A stretch of 64,000 bases of DNA from Pseudomonas sp. Seg1 (GCF_018326005.1 NZ_AP021903.1:5321001-5385000); one strand, 5' to 3'. Counted from the stretch's first letter, positions 1-11,979 are shown. Numbers and translations: made by a program. Notes: generated by a model from the letters alone, not told the origin.

Positions 1-1887
1 AGCGAACGCAAGGCCGGCGTGCTGGGTGCCGTGTTGAGCGGCATTGATGCACTGTTCAACATTCCATTTCTCAAAGGCACCGGCCCGATGCTAGAGGTGG
101 GTGTCGAGGTGGATGCAGTGGAGGCCGTAGAAATGGCCGGACTGAACGAGCCGGCTGCAGCAGTGGAGGTGCCGGATCCGCTGGTCGAACCGCAGGAAAG
201 CGAGGTTGCGGTCGAGCCAGACGTGATTGCGCCGCCGCTGGAAACATCTTGGTTGCCGCCGACCGAGAGCGCTGCACCACCGCCCATACCTGACAAATAC
301 CTGTGCAACGAGCTGCTCGACAGGCTCGATGTGCAACGCGAGCCCGGGCAATTTCAGGGGATCTTTCGCCTGGATAGCGATCCGCCCTACGCCATCCATC
401 TGGATGACAACCCATACTACGTGCGCTATTTCGGCGACACCGACGAGGGCGGCTACTGGGCCATCGTTGATCCGGACAGGCCCAATCAATTTGTCCACTC
501 ATTGCCTGTTCGCCTGAACGCCGAGGGCCAGTGGGAGCGGATGCAGGCCCTGCGCTTGCGGGGCGGCGGCCAATGCGCGGGCAAACCGTGCGCGCCCGAC
601 CTTGCGCTCGCCCCTCAGGAACCGCCAGCCCCCGAAGCGCCCGCGCAAACGGAGGTCGAATTGCGCAGCCCGGTATCACGTCCGGTGCGCATTGTGACGT
701 CTGCCTTCGACATCGAGCCGACGGTACGCCGTTCGATAAGAGCCTGGGCACTGAATCTGAACGAAACCCACGCTCAACTGGTGCCCGACGCCGACGGTGC
801 CTTCGGCATGACTGACCCTTTTGAGCTGTACGCCGTCAACAAACGCATTGCGCTGCAAACCGCCGCGAAAAGATTTTTCAGTTCACTGCCGTGGATCACT
901 CCACCGTTTCGCGCCCCCATTCCCGCGATCAATGCGCAGATCAGCCTTTCCGAGCTTATCGACCGCCTCTTTGAATCCGCCGTCGGGCTGGTCGTGGGGG
1001 AAACCCTGGATCGCATTGCCAGCATGCGCTTCCTGATTGAAAACATGCCGGCACTGGCTCGGCACGCAAAAACCCTGTACATGCGCGGCATCCTCAGTGA
1101 TTTCGCGCAGGTGGAACTGAACCGCTATTTCACAACCGGCAACCTGTCGGCCGATCTGCAAACCTACCTGACCAGCCTGGGCACCGATCCGACGGGACGC
1201 TTCAATGCACTGGAACTGGTCAAAGTGGCCAGGGAAAACGGCGTTCGGGTCCAGGGCATCGACTGTGCAGCGAGCTACAAGATGAAGACTCCACTGTCAC
1301 CCTTTGACGAGCAAATGATCGGTACGTATCTGGCAAGCGACATCATGACCGGCGATACCTACCTCAACAGCCCGAAAAAATGGATCGTACTGACCGGCGC
1401 GCAGAACACCAACACCCTCAGGGGGCTGACCGGCCTCAGTGAGATAAAGGGCGGCATCGGTTTGCGCATCGAGGAAGTCGGCGCAGCGGACGCCATGGAA
1501 ATCGACATCGATCCGGGTATCGACGTGAACCGGGGGCCGTTTGCCAATGGGGCTGCCGCGCGGAGCAATGACGATGTGCTTCGCGCCGATTTACGCCTGC
1601 GCATGCCGAGCGAACCGGTGAACTGGAATGAGCAGACGCTGGAAAACCTGCTGCACCGACGTGGCATGTACCTGTTCAGAAAAGTCGGCGACAGCTTCAC
1701 CGTGCTGCACCGGAGCAAGTCAGGAATGCTCGCGCATACACCTGTGACGCGTCTGGCCGATGGACGGGTTTCCCTGCACCGGCCGGCCTGGCCGCTGGTG
1801 AACGATGTCAGCTTTGCCAGCATCGAGGACATGTCTCATCGTCTGACCGAGATGGGGCTGACGTTGCAGAGCCGGCTGCCGGACTGA
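1..1887 (+). CDS. Toxin/effector-like protein, 3' part (5' end outside window)
   Basis: The frame is open from base 1 and ends in a TGA at 1885-1887, so the start lies upstream. Comparison with the complete downstream paralogue suggests about 405 N-terminal residues are missing. The 628 visible residues contain a Pro/Ala-rich linker (about 40-95), a conserved block ending in GGGQC (about 190), and a C-terminal region of roughly 300 residues. That region resembles the ChaN/EreA/TIKI-type fold also described for the C2 domain of Pasteurella multocida toxin: a GE motif (GETLDRI, near base 1000), VRVQGID (near 1250) and GAQN (near 1400). The histidines usual in that superfamily are not at these places, so activity is uncertain. 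Pseudomonas proteins of this type are commonly named membrane-targeted effector domain-containing toxins. Delivery route and target cannot be read from this window. Confidence 0.75.
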   Translation, partial: SERKAGVLGAVLSGIDALFNIPFLKGTGPMLEVGVEVDAVEAVEMAGLNEPAAAVEVPDPLVEPQESEVAVEPDVIAPPLETSWLPPTESAAPPPIPDKYLCNELLDRLDVQREPGQFQGIFRLDSDPPYAIHLDDNPYYVRYFGDTDEGGYWAIVDPDRPNQFVHSLPVRLNAEGQWERMQALRLRGGGQCAGKPCAPDLALAPQEPPAPEAPAQTEVELRSPVSRPVRIVTSAFDIEPTVRRSIRAWALNLNETHAQLVPDADGAFGMTDPFELYAVNKRIALQTAAKRFFSSLPWITPPFRAPIPAINAQISLSELIDRLFESAVGLVVGETLDRIASMRFLIENMPALARHAKTLYMRGILSDFAQVELNRYFTTGNLSADLQTYLTSLGTDPTGRFNALELVKVARENGVRVQGIDCAASYKMKTPLSPFDEQMIGTYLASDIMTGDTYLNSPKKWIVLTGAQNTNTLRGLTGLSEIKGGIGLRIEEVGAADAMEIDIDPGIDVNRGPFANGAAARSNDDVLRADLRLRMPSEPVNWNEQTLENLLHRRGMYLFRKVGDSFTVLHRSKSGMLAHTPVTRLADGRVSLHRPAWPLVNDVSFASIEDMSHRLTEMGLTLQSRLPD

Positions 1888-1969
1888 ATCCGCACCGCAA
1901 ATGAAAAATACAGGGATAGTGCATGGCCCGTGAGCCGATGGGACATGCTCGATCTTCGTTTCCTCATGG

Positions 1970-4900
1970 ATGAAGAACTGCATGAACGCACCCGAACGCC
2001 GTCTGCTGCCGAACGCAGCAGACAAGGCCAGCCTCAAGGCCATCGCTACCACCGTCGTACAAACCTGTCCCAGTCTGCTGGACGCGGCCCGCGAAGTCGC
2101 CATTGAGCTACTGACGGACAAAGGACTTTCGGGCAACGATCCGGACCATGTCTATTTCCACCGATTCAGGACGGCGCAAAGCAGCGCTCTGACATTTACC
2201 GGTTGGGAACACACACTGGAAAAACCATACGAATCGTTGACCCTCACACAATTGGTGATCCATCGCTTTCGTGTCACCGATCAGGACAATGCAGACCTGC
2301 TGAGCCTGTACGGCGGCTTTTACACGGACGGGCCGCAGGCCGAATCCTTCAATCAGAGCAATGAAGTGAAGCTGCTGGGCAGCGATGTTCTGAAGGCGTT
2401 CTGGAACATCGATTTCAGCACGCACTACACCCATCAACTGACCACGTTCTGGCAGAACTCAGCGGACAATTTCCGCACGCTGGCCAAGTGCAGTTTTCTC
2501 AGCCTGGCGGTGAACGCGCTGCAAAAAGGTCACCTCGACGGCACTGATTTTCAACGCGTGATCAACTCGGTGTGCGGTCCCGTCACCTGGCCCGTCACCC
2601 TGCAAATGCTGCAGTCCTCTTACCCTGTCGGCAGTGAGGTGCGCGCGCTGGATATCGACGGTCACATCGCCGTCAATATCCTGCGCTTTGTTGAAGATAG
2701 CGGGCGGCAAACACTTTATCTGCCAGGCGAAGCCCAGGCCTTTAAAGTGCTGGAGAACGAAGCGGCGCTGCACTGGTGGGTGCTTGAACAATTGAATGAT
2801 GAGACGCGCTGCAAGATTTTTCTCAACCATTTCTCTTTCGCAGACCGTCACGCCATCAACCAGAACTTCACCGACCTGATGAATCGTCTGGTCAGCACTT
2901 GGGGTCATTCCGATCATTACCTGATCAACAAGACCAACCTTGAGATCAGCCGTGATGCGTTCACCTGGCTACGCATTTGCGCCCGCCACTCGATGTCCGA
3001 GGAAGTCAGTCTGTTACTGACGTCCAATGCTGAGCTGCGCAAAAAGCTCTGGATCGGCTATTTGAGTGCCGGACTCAAGGTGTTCGGCCCGATGGCCACC
3101 GTGGGCTGGCCGTTGGCGCTGCCGGTTATTGGCGCCGGCATTGCCAACATGGGACTGAACATCGACAGAGCGGTCAACGGCAGGACGCCCGCCGAGCGCA
3201 GGGCCGGTACCCTTGGCGCGGTGCTCAATGGCATAGAAGCGCTGTTCAACGTGCCGTTTCTGATCGGCACCGGGGCGCATCTGGAAGTGGGGCCACAGGT
3301 TGAATTTGCCGAAGCGCAAGAGATGGCCGGGTTGATCGAGTTCACCTCGGCTGACGAACCTTTCCTGCCAACCCAGGATCAGGCGCAGGTTGTGGTGGCG
3401 GATAAAGATGTTGTCGAGATGGCAAACGACATTGCCAGCGAAACACCCCCCACTTCGCCCGTAGTCCTCGCTCCCACTGCACCACAACCCCCATCGGTAC
3501 CGAAGGTTCCGGCCCGGTATCTATGCAATGAGTTACTTGATCGCTACAGCGCAGAAACGCAATCAGGGAAATTTCAGGGCATTTATCGCCTTGATGGCGA
3601 ACCGCCCTATGCCATTGATCTCGATGGCAAGCCCTACTACGTACGTTATTTCGACACCTCCGAGGACAGTGGCCACTGGGCTATCGTCGACCCTGAGCGC
3701 GCCAATCAGTTCGTCGGCTCATTGCCGGTCCGCTATAGTGCCGCCGGCCGGTGGGAGCGCATGCTGGCGCTGCGACTCAATGGCGGCGGTCAATGTCTGG
3801 GTACGGCGTGCCATTCGTACTTTGATCCGCACTCGTCGACCAGCTCATCAAACCCGCCCACCCCATCAACACCATCGCCGGAGCTGCCATTGGTCGAACC
3901 CGTCCCGGCAACCGCCCGTCCGCTACGCCTTGTGACCACCCTCTATGATGTTTTGGGGCTGGACATGGCCAGGCTGAGAAAGTGGGCGATGAACTTGCCT
4001 GACGATTCCGCCGATGCGGTTCGCGAGGCCAGACGCAATTTGTCTGTTAACGATCTGTATACCCTGCATTTCGACCACCAACGCACATTGCTCCTGAACG
4101 AAGCCAGAGAGTATTACTCAGCACTGAACTGGTCCAATCTGCCCGCACGTCCGATTCTGCCCGAGGTCAGTCACTCAATGACGACCGATGCATTGATTGA
4201 TCGCATTTTTGAAAAAACCAAAGGTCTGGTGGTGGGAGAAACCCTGGATCGCATCACCAGCATGCGCTTCATGATCGAAAACATGCCTGCGCTGGCGCGC
4301 CACGCCACGACGCTCTACGTGCGTGACCTGCTGAGTGATTTCGCCCAGTCAGACCTGAACAGCTTCCACACGTCCGGTCAGATGTCAGAGGATCTGCGGA
4401 TTTATCTGACCAGCCTCGGAACCGATCCGAACGAAGCGTTCAACATGCTCGAACTGGTCAAGTCTGCCCAGGCAAATGGCGTCCGGGTTCAAAGTCTCGA
4501 TTGTGCGGCGAGTTACAAAATGAAGGTGCCGCTCACCTCGATTGAAGAGCAGATGATGCGCGCTCGCATGACGTCCAAAATCATGTGGGGCGACGAAATC
4601 CTCAATCGCCCAGACAAATGGATCGCCCTGGTCGATGCGCAGAACACCAATAACTTCAGAAATCTGCCGGGCATCAGCGAGCTCAAAGGCGGCATCGGTT
4701 TGCGGATTGAAGAAGCCTTTCCCGGAGAAGATCCGGGCGTCAGCATCGACCCGGGAATCAAAGTCGCTCGCGGCCCCTTTGACAACGGGGCATCGACGCG
4801 CGACTCGTTCGATTACCTGCACGCTGACTTGCGCCTGCAAATCGACGCACCGCCGGTGACATGGACTGACGAAACACTGGACCGCCTGCTGCATCGCAAT

Positions 4901-5125
4901 GGCATGTACCTGATTGAGAAGTCGCAAGGCAATTACACACTCGTGCGTCGCAACAGCACAGGCAGCATTGTGCGAACACCCGTGAATCGGACGCTGGACG
5001 GCCAAGCCTACCTCTGGCTTCAATCAATGCCACGCATCAGTGGCGTATTGTTTCCTGATATCTCAGCGTTATCGCAGCGCCTGATAGAAATAGGCCTGAA
5101 AATACAAAGTCGCCTACCCGACTGA
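1970..5125 (+). CDS. Large toxin/effector-like protein, dermonecrotic-toxin-like N-terminus plus TIKI/ChaN-like domain
   Basis: This 1051-residue protein is a tandem paralogue of the preceding gene, 82 bp downstream. Residues about 1-340 look like the N-terminal domain of Pseudomonas dermonecrotic-toxin-type proteins (DUF6543-like), with a YLPGEAQ segment and a DRH near 290. Residues about 358-395 form a hydrophobic stretch rich in Gly, Ala and Leu that could insert in a membrane. A Pro-rich linker lies near 490-515. The C-terminal 330 residues carry GETLDRI (about 755), VRVQSLD (about 838) and DAQN (about 887), as in the neighbour. There is no signal peptide. The start is uncertain: ATG at 1970 has no clear ribosome site and ATG at 1982 is an alternative. 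The role as a toxin is inferred from the family resemblance only, and no immunity gene or chaperone is recognisable beside it. Confidence 0.75.
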   Translation: MKNCMNAPERRLLPNAADKASLKAIATTVVQTCPSLLDAAREVAIELLTDKGLSGNDPDHVYFHRFRTAQSSALTFTGWEHTLEKPYESLTLTQLVIHRFRVTDQDNADLLSLYGGFYTDGPQAESFNQSNEVKLLGSDVLKAFWNIDFSTHYTHQLTTFWQNSADNFRTLAKCSFLSLAVNALQKGHLDGTDFQRVINSVCGPVTWPVTLQMLQSSYPVGSEVRALDIDGHIAVNILRFVEDSGRQTLYLPGEAQAFKVLENEAALHWWVLEQLNDETRCKIFLNHFSFADRHAINQNFTDLMNRLVSTWGHSDHYLINKTNLEISRDAFTWLRICARHSMSEEVSLLLTSNAELRKKLWIGYLSAGLKVFGPMATVGWPLALPVIGAGIANMGLNIDRAVNGRTPAERRAGTLGAVLNGIEALFNVPFLIGTGAHLEVGPQVEFAEAQEMAGLIEFTSADEPFLPTQDQAQVVVADKDVVEMANDIASETPPTSPVVLAPTAPQPPSVPKVPARYLCNELLDRYSAETQSGKFQGIYRLDGEPPYAIDLDGKPYYVRYFDTSEDSGHWAIVDPERANQFVGSLPVRYSAAGRWERMLALRLNGGGQCLGTACHSYFDPHSSTSSSNPPTPSTPSPELPLVEPVPATARPLRLVTTLYDVLGLDMARLRKWAMNLPDDSADAVREARRNLSVNDLYTLHFDHQRTLLLNEAREYYSALNWSNLPARPILPEVSHSMTTDALIDRIFEKTKGLVVGETLDRITSMRFMIENMPALARHATTLYVRDLLSDFAQSDLNSFHTSGQMSEDLRIYLTSLGTDPNEAFNMLELVKSAQANGVRVQSLDCAASYKMKVPLTSIEEQMMRARMTSKIMWGDEILNRPDKWIALVDAQNTNNFRNLPGISELKGGIGLRIEEAFPGEDPGVSIDPGIKVARGPFDNGASTRDSFDYLHADLRLQIDAPPVTWTDETLDRLLHRNGMYLIEKSQGNYTLVRRNSTGSIVRTPVNRTLDGQAYLWLQSMPRISGVLFPDISALSQRLIEIGLKIQSRLPD

Positions 5126-5154
5126 AGGGTTTTCGCAAGCGATTGAAATGCCCC

Positions 5155-5175
5155 AAATCCGGCCTGGGCCGGGGG
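5155..5175 (+). terminator. GC-rich hairpin after the toxin-like genes
   Basis: CCGGCC (5159-5164) faces GGCCGG (5167-5172) 34 bases after the toxin-like stop codon. Flanking AAAT and GGGTTT can extend the stem with a bulge. The T tract is poor, so it is a weak terminator at best. Confidence 0.35.
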
Positions 5176-5286
5176 TTTCAGCCACTTGAAGCAAGCAGGC
5201 AAGTTCAGCGCGATCATTGCCGTTCAATGGTCCGCTGGTGGCTTGTCAGGCCCTCAGCCCCCGTTCGTGTCGGGGCGCAGAGCAAC

Positions 5287-5316
5287 CTGACAAACGGGGA
5301 CAACCTCCCGTAGAAT
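5287..5316 (+). promoter_or_regulatory. Sigma-70-like promoter ahead of candidate small RNA and TerD-like gene
   Basis: CTGACA (5287-5292) and TAGAAT (5311-5316) are separated by 18 bp, a good match to a sigma-70 promoter. Transcription would start near 5323, about 150 bases before the next gene's start codon. The start site is inferred. Confidence 0.55.
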
Positions 5317-5322
5317 GCGTCC

Positions 5323-5407
5323 GTGGCTATGGAACACCTTCCTTCTAAACCTCCTATGACCTAGGGGTTTCGCTCTCCACACTGCGCCTGCTGCTTGCAG
5401 GCGTTTT
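5323..5407 (+). ncRNA. Candidate small RNA or attenuated leader
   Basis: Between the promoter at 5287-5316 and the next gene lies a short non-coding stretch. It ends in a 7-bp perfect hairpin (5385-5391 with 5397-5403, loop 5 bases) followed by TTTT (5404-5407). Promoter plus hairpin define a transcript of about 85 bases. It could be a free small RNA or a leader that attenuates the TerD-like gene at 5472. I do not recognise it as a named Pseudomonas RNA. It contains an anti-SD-like pyrimidine-rich stretch around 5340-5357. Confidence 0.4.
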
Positions 5408-5471
5408 CATATCTGCTGTAGACACAATGCTGCTGCTCGTTCACGACGGCGACCAAAGGAGAAAATCAAGG

Positions 5472-7544
5472 ATGAATCAGGAGCTGTTCCTGCGTCGCCG
5501 CAGCAAAGTTCACGTCCCGATGGGTACTGGCGGTGCTACGCGTGCTCATGTCGCGTCGGCCATCCAGGAAATCGCGGCGTTCCGATGCGTACTCTCGGAG
5601 TCTCTGATTGAGCAAATCGGCGGGCTATCACCCGCAGAACTCAAGCACTGGCTGCGCGACATTATCGGAATGCTTCGGCGCCGGGCTGGCGCTCATGTGC
5701 ACCACCGGCCGTTTTATCCTGACTTTCCAGAGCAGGTTCTGCAGGCCCCAGATGCAGAGCTGTACCTGAACGCCGTCATGCACTACCTCACGGTTCGGCG
5801 TTTACCACCGACTGAACACTCTCGACCTCCCCTGCTTGAAGGCAACTTCATACCTTGGGTGATCGAATCCGGAAGCGTCTCTGAGTTCGAGTCACTGCTT
5901 GAGCCACTGGTTTCATCGCGCACCTCGCTCTCCGAAGAGGAGACGGCCGATGTCGTCTGGTTTATCCGCGAGTACAAAAGCGATGTATTCCGTCTGCTGC
6001 CCGAGACCATCCCCTTCCGGGAGATCCGTGCACTGGTTGGCGGAGCGTTGATTCTGCATGTCGCCAGCGATGCTCGGGTCGACACATTTCTGCAGCGAAA
6101 CGTCGAAACGGCAACTGACGTGCTACGACTGGCGGTCGCGTTGAGTGGCGGAGACGTGTCGCTGGCGACCGCTTCGACACGTTTCAAAGCGATGAAGCGC
6201 TCGATGCGTCGCCTGTTTTTGCGCCTGCTCGATAACATTCCCGACGCTGTAGAAGACGTGATGCGCCATGCTGAGCGCTGGAAACGCCTGGCTGAAGTAC
6301 TGCATCCGGGCGACTACGCCGAGAAGTACCCACGAGCTCTTGCCGCCATCACGGCAGCGCGTCGTAACGAACCGCCCGCCACATTTAATTCACGTGTCGA
6401 AACAATGCTGGCCCAGCGTGACATCGCCACGCTTGTGCCAATACTACAAAGCCGTCCTGGCGAGTTCGCACGACGGCTTGACGTAACCCTGCGCCGCGCG
6501 ACGGAAACCGAATCGGTACTCGACGCGTTCGAGGCTGTTGCGGCACACGTTTCCTCACCCGTTCTGCTGCAGTTGCTGGCCCAGTTACGTGCGCCGCGCC
6601 CTCTGCCCCTGCGGGCGTTCACCCCGAAAGGTTCATTCGCCAAAGTCTTTGCCATCAAGGATCGACGCGAACCTCTCACACCTGAAACGTTGGCGCGTGC
6701 TGCCCGTATCTGCGAGAACGCACTCGTACAGCGTTTTGCCTCCCTGCCGCCATTAGGTCGCTGTTTCATTGATCCAGCATTACGTGAATACAAGGTGCCG
6801 CTGGCGCAGCGCGCTTCATCGAAGTCACTACGTACACTGGTGCGGGGCAGTCGGCTGCCTGTGCCTGACACACGATTCATTCGCCTGTTTCTGTGGTGGA
6901 AGAATGGCCGCGAACGCACGGACATCGACTTGTCCGCCGCATTTTTCGATGCCGACTTCGTGTTCAAGGATACGGTCGCGTACTACAACCTGAAGGGTTA
7001 CGGCGGTTACCACAGCGGCGACATCGTCGATGCACCCGAGGGGGCTTCGGAATTTATCGATCTCGACATCGACGTGCTCGTCGAGCAGGGCATCCGTTAT
7101 GTCGTCACGTCCATCAACTCATACACCCAGCAGCCGTACTGTGATCTCCCGGAATGCTTCGCTGGCTGGATGGCCCGCACTGACACTGCGTCGGGTGAAG
7201 TGTACGAGCCGCGAACCGTGTTCGACCGTATCGATATCGCGTCCGACACAGTGATCTGTCTGCCATTCGTGATGGACCTTCAGGAACGACGCATGATCTG
7301 GGCCGATCTGGGGCTCACTTCATCTCCACGGTGGAACAACGTCGGCAACAATCTCAGCGGGGTATCGTTGATGCTGCGGGCTTTGGTGCATACGCCACGG
7401 CCGGATCTGGAGACTCTGTTCGATTTACATGTACGAGCACGAGGGGAACGCGTGGCTTCGCCGCAGCAGGCACAGATGGTTTTTGCGCCTGATCAAGGGA
7501 CAACGCCGTTCGATACAGACGTGATTCGATCGCAGTTTCTTTAG
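5472..7544 (+). CDS. Uncharacterised protein with C-terminal TerD-like domain
   Basis: The start is placed at ATG 5472 because AAAGGAG lies about 10 bases upstream; an in-frame ATG at 5427 would add 15 residues but lacks a ribosome site. The product has 690 residues. Residues about 1-450 are helical with many charged residues. From about 475 to the end the protein resembles the TerD tellurite/stress family, with RTDIDLS (about 481) and HSGD (about 513) followed by acidic residues that bind calcium in TerD proteins. The overall layout recalls the MXAN_6230/SCO0854 family, named for a RING-like element that I cannot see here. No other ter gene is nearby. The protein has no signal peptide and should be cytoplasmic. 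Function is unknown. The upstream hairpin at 5385-5407 may limit its expression. Confidence 0.7.
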   Translation: MNQELFLRRRSKVHVPMGTGGATRAHVASAIQEIAAFRCVLSESLIEQIGGLSPAELKHWLRDIIGMLRRRAGAHVHHRPFYPDFPEQVLQAPDAELYLNAVMHYLTVRRLPPTEHSRPPLLEGNFIPWVIESGSVSEFESLLEPLVSSRTSLSEEETADVVWFIREYKSDVFRLLPETIPFREIRALVGGALILHVASDARVDTFLQRNVETATDVLRLAVALSGGDVSLATASTRFKAMKRSMRRLFLRLLDNIPDAVEDVMRHAERWKRLAEVLHPGDYAEKYPRALAAITAARRNEPPATFNSRVETMLAQRDIATLVPILQSRPGEFARRLDVTLRRATETESVLDAFEAVAAHVSSPVLLQLLAQLRAPRPLPLRAFTPKGSFAKVFAIKDRREPLTPETLARAARICENALVQRFASLPPLGRCFIDPALREYKVPLAQRASSKSLRTLVRGSRLPVPDTRFIRLFLWWKNGRERTDIDLSAAFFDADFVFKDTVAYYNLKGYGGYHSGDIVDAPEGASEFIDLDIDVLVEQGIRYVVTSINSYTQQPYCDLPECFAGWMARTDTASGEVYEPRTVFDRIDIASDTVICLPFVMDLQERRMIWADLGLTSSPRWNNVGNNLSGVSLMLRALVHTPRPDLETLFDLHVRARGERVASPQQAQMVFAPDQGTTPFDTDVIRSQFL

Positions 7545-7610
7545 TAACGACTCCAGTCTTCGCGATCAATTGAGCGCGACGAGTCTTGCCAAGGTGCTTT
7601 GCGCCCGGAA

Positions 7611-7643
7611 ACAAAAATGCCAGTCAGTAAAACTGACTGGCAT
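7611..7643 (-). terminator. Rho-independent terminator of the SmpA-like gene
   Basis: A perfect 12-bp inverted repeat (7617-7628 with 7632-7643, loop AAA) is followed on the minus strand by TTTTT (7616-7612). It lies 24 bases after the stop of the minus-strand gene at 7667. Confidence 0.8.
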
Positions 7644-7666
7644 TGGCGAGGATCCGTAGGCTGTAA

Positions 7667-8005
7667 TCAACGCGAAACAGAATAATTCTGGACGATATCG
7701 TTCTCGAAAAAAATCCTCAAATTGATCCCTTGGGCGGTGGTCTTGCCGGTGGTTACGCTGGTCACTTCATTCATCGTGCCCTGCGCATTGGCCACGTGTG
7801 ACGTTGCTGTACCAATAGCACCGCTGGTTTCCGGCGAGACGAATCGGTGGACAAGATTCACGTACTTCTCCAGCCCTTCTTCGCTTTTTACGTACGTCCA
7901 GTTAGTCATGGTGTCCGAGTCGGCCTGTTCCTGCATCGGCGGGCCAAACATCTGAGATATCTGGTTTTTAGTGGTTTTGCCACGAATGATGGCGGTCCAA
8001 CCCAC
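7667..8005 (-). CDS. SmpA/OmlA (BamE)-like small protein, N-terminus possibly lost
   Basis: The 112-residue product has the GKTTKNQISQMFGPP pattern and a following W-x-Y typical of the SmpA/OmlA/BamE-like fold, which in known members is a periplasm-facing lipoprotein domain. The only usable start is a GTG at 8005. In-frame codons continue upstream for about 15 residues to a TAG with no ATG, and no signal peptide or lipobox Cys is encoded. Relatives usually have a lipoprotein signal just before this point, so the gene may be 5'-degenerate or may produce a cytoplasmic form. A strong terminator follows it, which suggests a real transcription unit. The exact function is unknown. Confidence 0.5.
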   Translation of the reverse strand: MGWTAIIRGKTTKNQISQMFGPPMQEQADSDTMTNWTYVKSEEGLEKYVNLVHRFVSPETSGAIGTATSHVANAQGTMNEVTSVTTGKTTAQGINLRIFFENDIVQNYSVSR

Positions 8006-8096
8006 AACAGAAGTTGCCTGTAGCTTAGGGCGATGAAATACGCGTAGCTATAGTACAGGTGTGCTAGTACCCACTTCGATTGCACACGGTGAACTC

Positions 8097-8129
8097 AAAA
8101 AAAAACCGCCTGACGCGAACGCCAGACGG
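8097..8129 (-). terminator. Terminator of guaA with UUCG loop
   Basis: On the minus strand a 10-bp stem with two G-U pairs (8129-8120 with 8115-8106) closes a UUCG tetraloop and is followed by nine T (8105-8097). It lies 38 bases after the guaA stop. Confidence 0.85.
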
Positions 8130-8167
8130 TTTTTTATTTCAGTCAATCGGCCCTCAGGCCGGTGACA

Positions 8168-9745
<1,578 letters not shown>

Positions 9746-9796
9746 GATTCAGTCTCGTCTAAGTCATTCAGAAACAGTCGTGATTCAGAAACAACT

Positions 9797-9819
9797 CGGG
9801 GCTGAATAAAACAGCCCCG
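9797..9819 (-). other. Intercistronic hairpin between guaB and guaA
   Basis: CGGGGCTG (9797-9804) and CAGCCCCG (9812-9819) form a perfect 8-bp stem with a 7-base loop. There is no T tract, so it is more likely an RNA-processing or stability element than a terminator. Confidence 0.5.
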
Positions 9820-9844
9820 GTTGCTTAGCTTGTTGCTTGAAGGC

Positions 9845-11392
<1,548 letters not shown>

Positions 11393-11430
11393 TTAATATC
11401 AATGTTGCTGATGTACGGGAATCGCCGGCC

Positions 11431-11979
11431 CTACAGCTCCACCTTGACCCAAGAGACAGGTTGATCCAGCCAATCGGCAAATTCATCGATAAAGCTCTGT
11501 TTGAACCCTGCTTCCAGCCAGTTATTGAAGATGAAACCGAGGTTGGAGAACGCGCACTCCTGCAGGTACAGAAAGCCGTTGATGTCGTCTTCGTGCCCGC
11601 ATTCGGGGCAGGTGAAGTTGTCCGTGCGGCCTGGAAACCAGTCTTCAAGGCTTTCGAACAGCGCTTCGCCGACTTCGCGACGGCACTCGGCGCAACCGGC
11701 TTCTTCGAGAAAGCCCTTGGCCGGGGTGTAGATGCAGCGTTTGGTGACGATCTCCAGGCCGTTGATCGGCTCGCCGAACGGCAGCGCCTCTGGGTGCAAC
11801 ACCACGGCGCGGGCGCCATCGGCAATGGCGTGGGCCATGCGGTTGCCAGTGCGCCCGCAGGTGGTCAACTCTTCCTCGATGATGTTCTTGCGCACCAGCC
11901 AGCGCACGATCGCCCGGGCCCGGGGTTCGTGGACCGGCAGGGTGGAAATTTTCGGGACGATGATGCTTTGCGAATTCAT
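11431..11979 (-). CDS. Conserved protein with two CxxC-type pairs, function unknown
   Basis: The start is ATG 11979 (MNSQSIIVPKIS), giving 182 residues; the upstream open frame runs into a REP element and is discarded. The second half has CAECRRE (about 117) and CPECGHED (about 146), spaced like a split zinc ribbon, and a Trp-rich C-terminus. No signal peptide or membrane segment is present. Pseudomonas genomes often label such proteins sugar ABC transporter ATPase, but no Walker A or ABC signature is visible, so that label is not supported. It stands alone between guaB and the TauE-like permease. Confidence 0.7.
   Translation of the reverse strand: MNSQSIIVPKISTLPVHEPRARAIVRWLVRKNIIEEELTTCGRTGNRMAHAIADGARAVVLHPEALPFGEPINGLEIVTKRCIYTPAKGFLEEAGCAECRREVGEALFESLEDWFPGRTDNFTCPECGHEDDINGFLYLQECAFSNLGFIFNNWLEAGFKQSFIDEFADWLDQPVSWVKVEL

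Noticed and set aside
11431..11979. Sugar ABC transporter ATPase annotation
   Set aside because: No Walker A, ABC signature or Walker B motif is present; only two CxxC pairs are seen.
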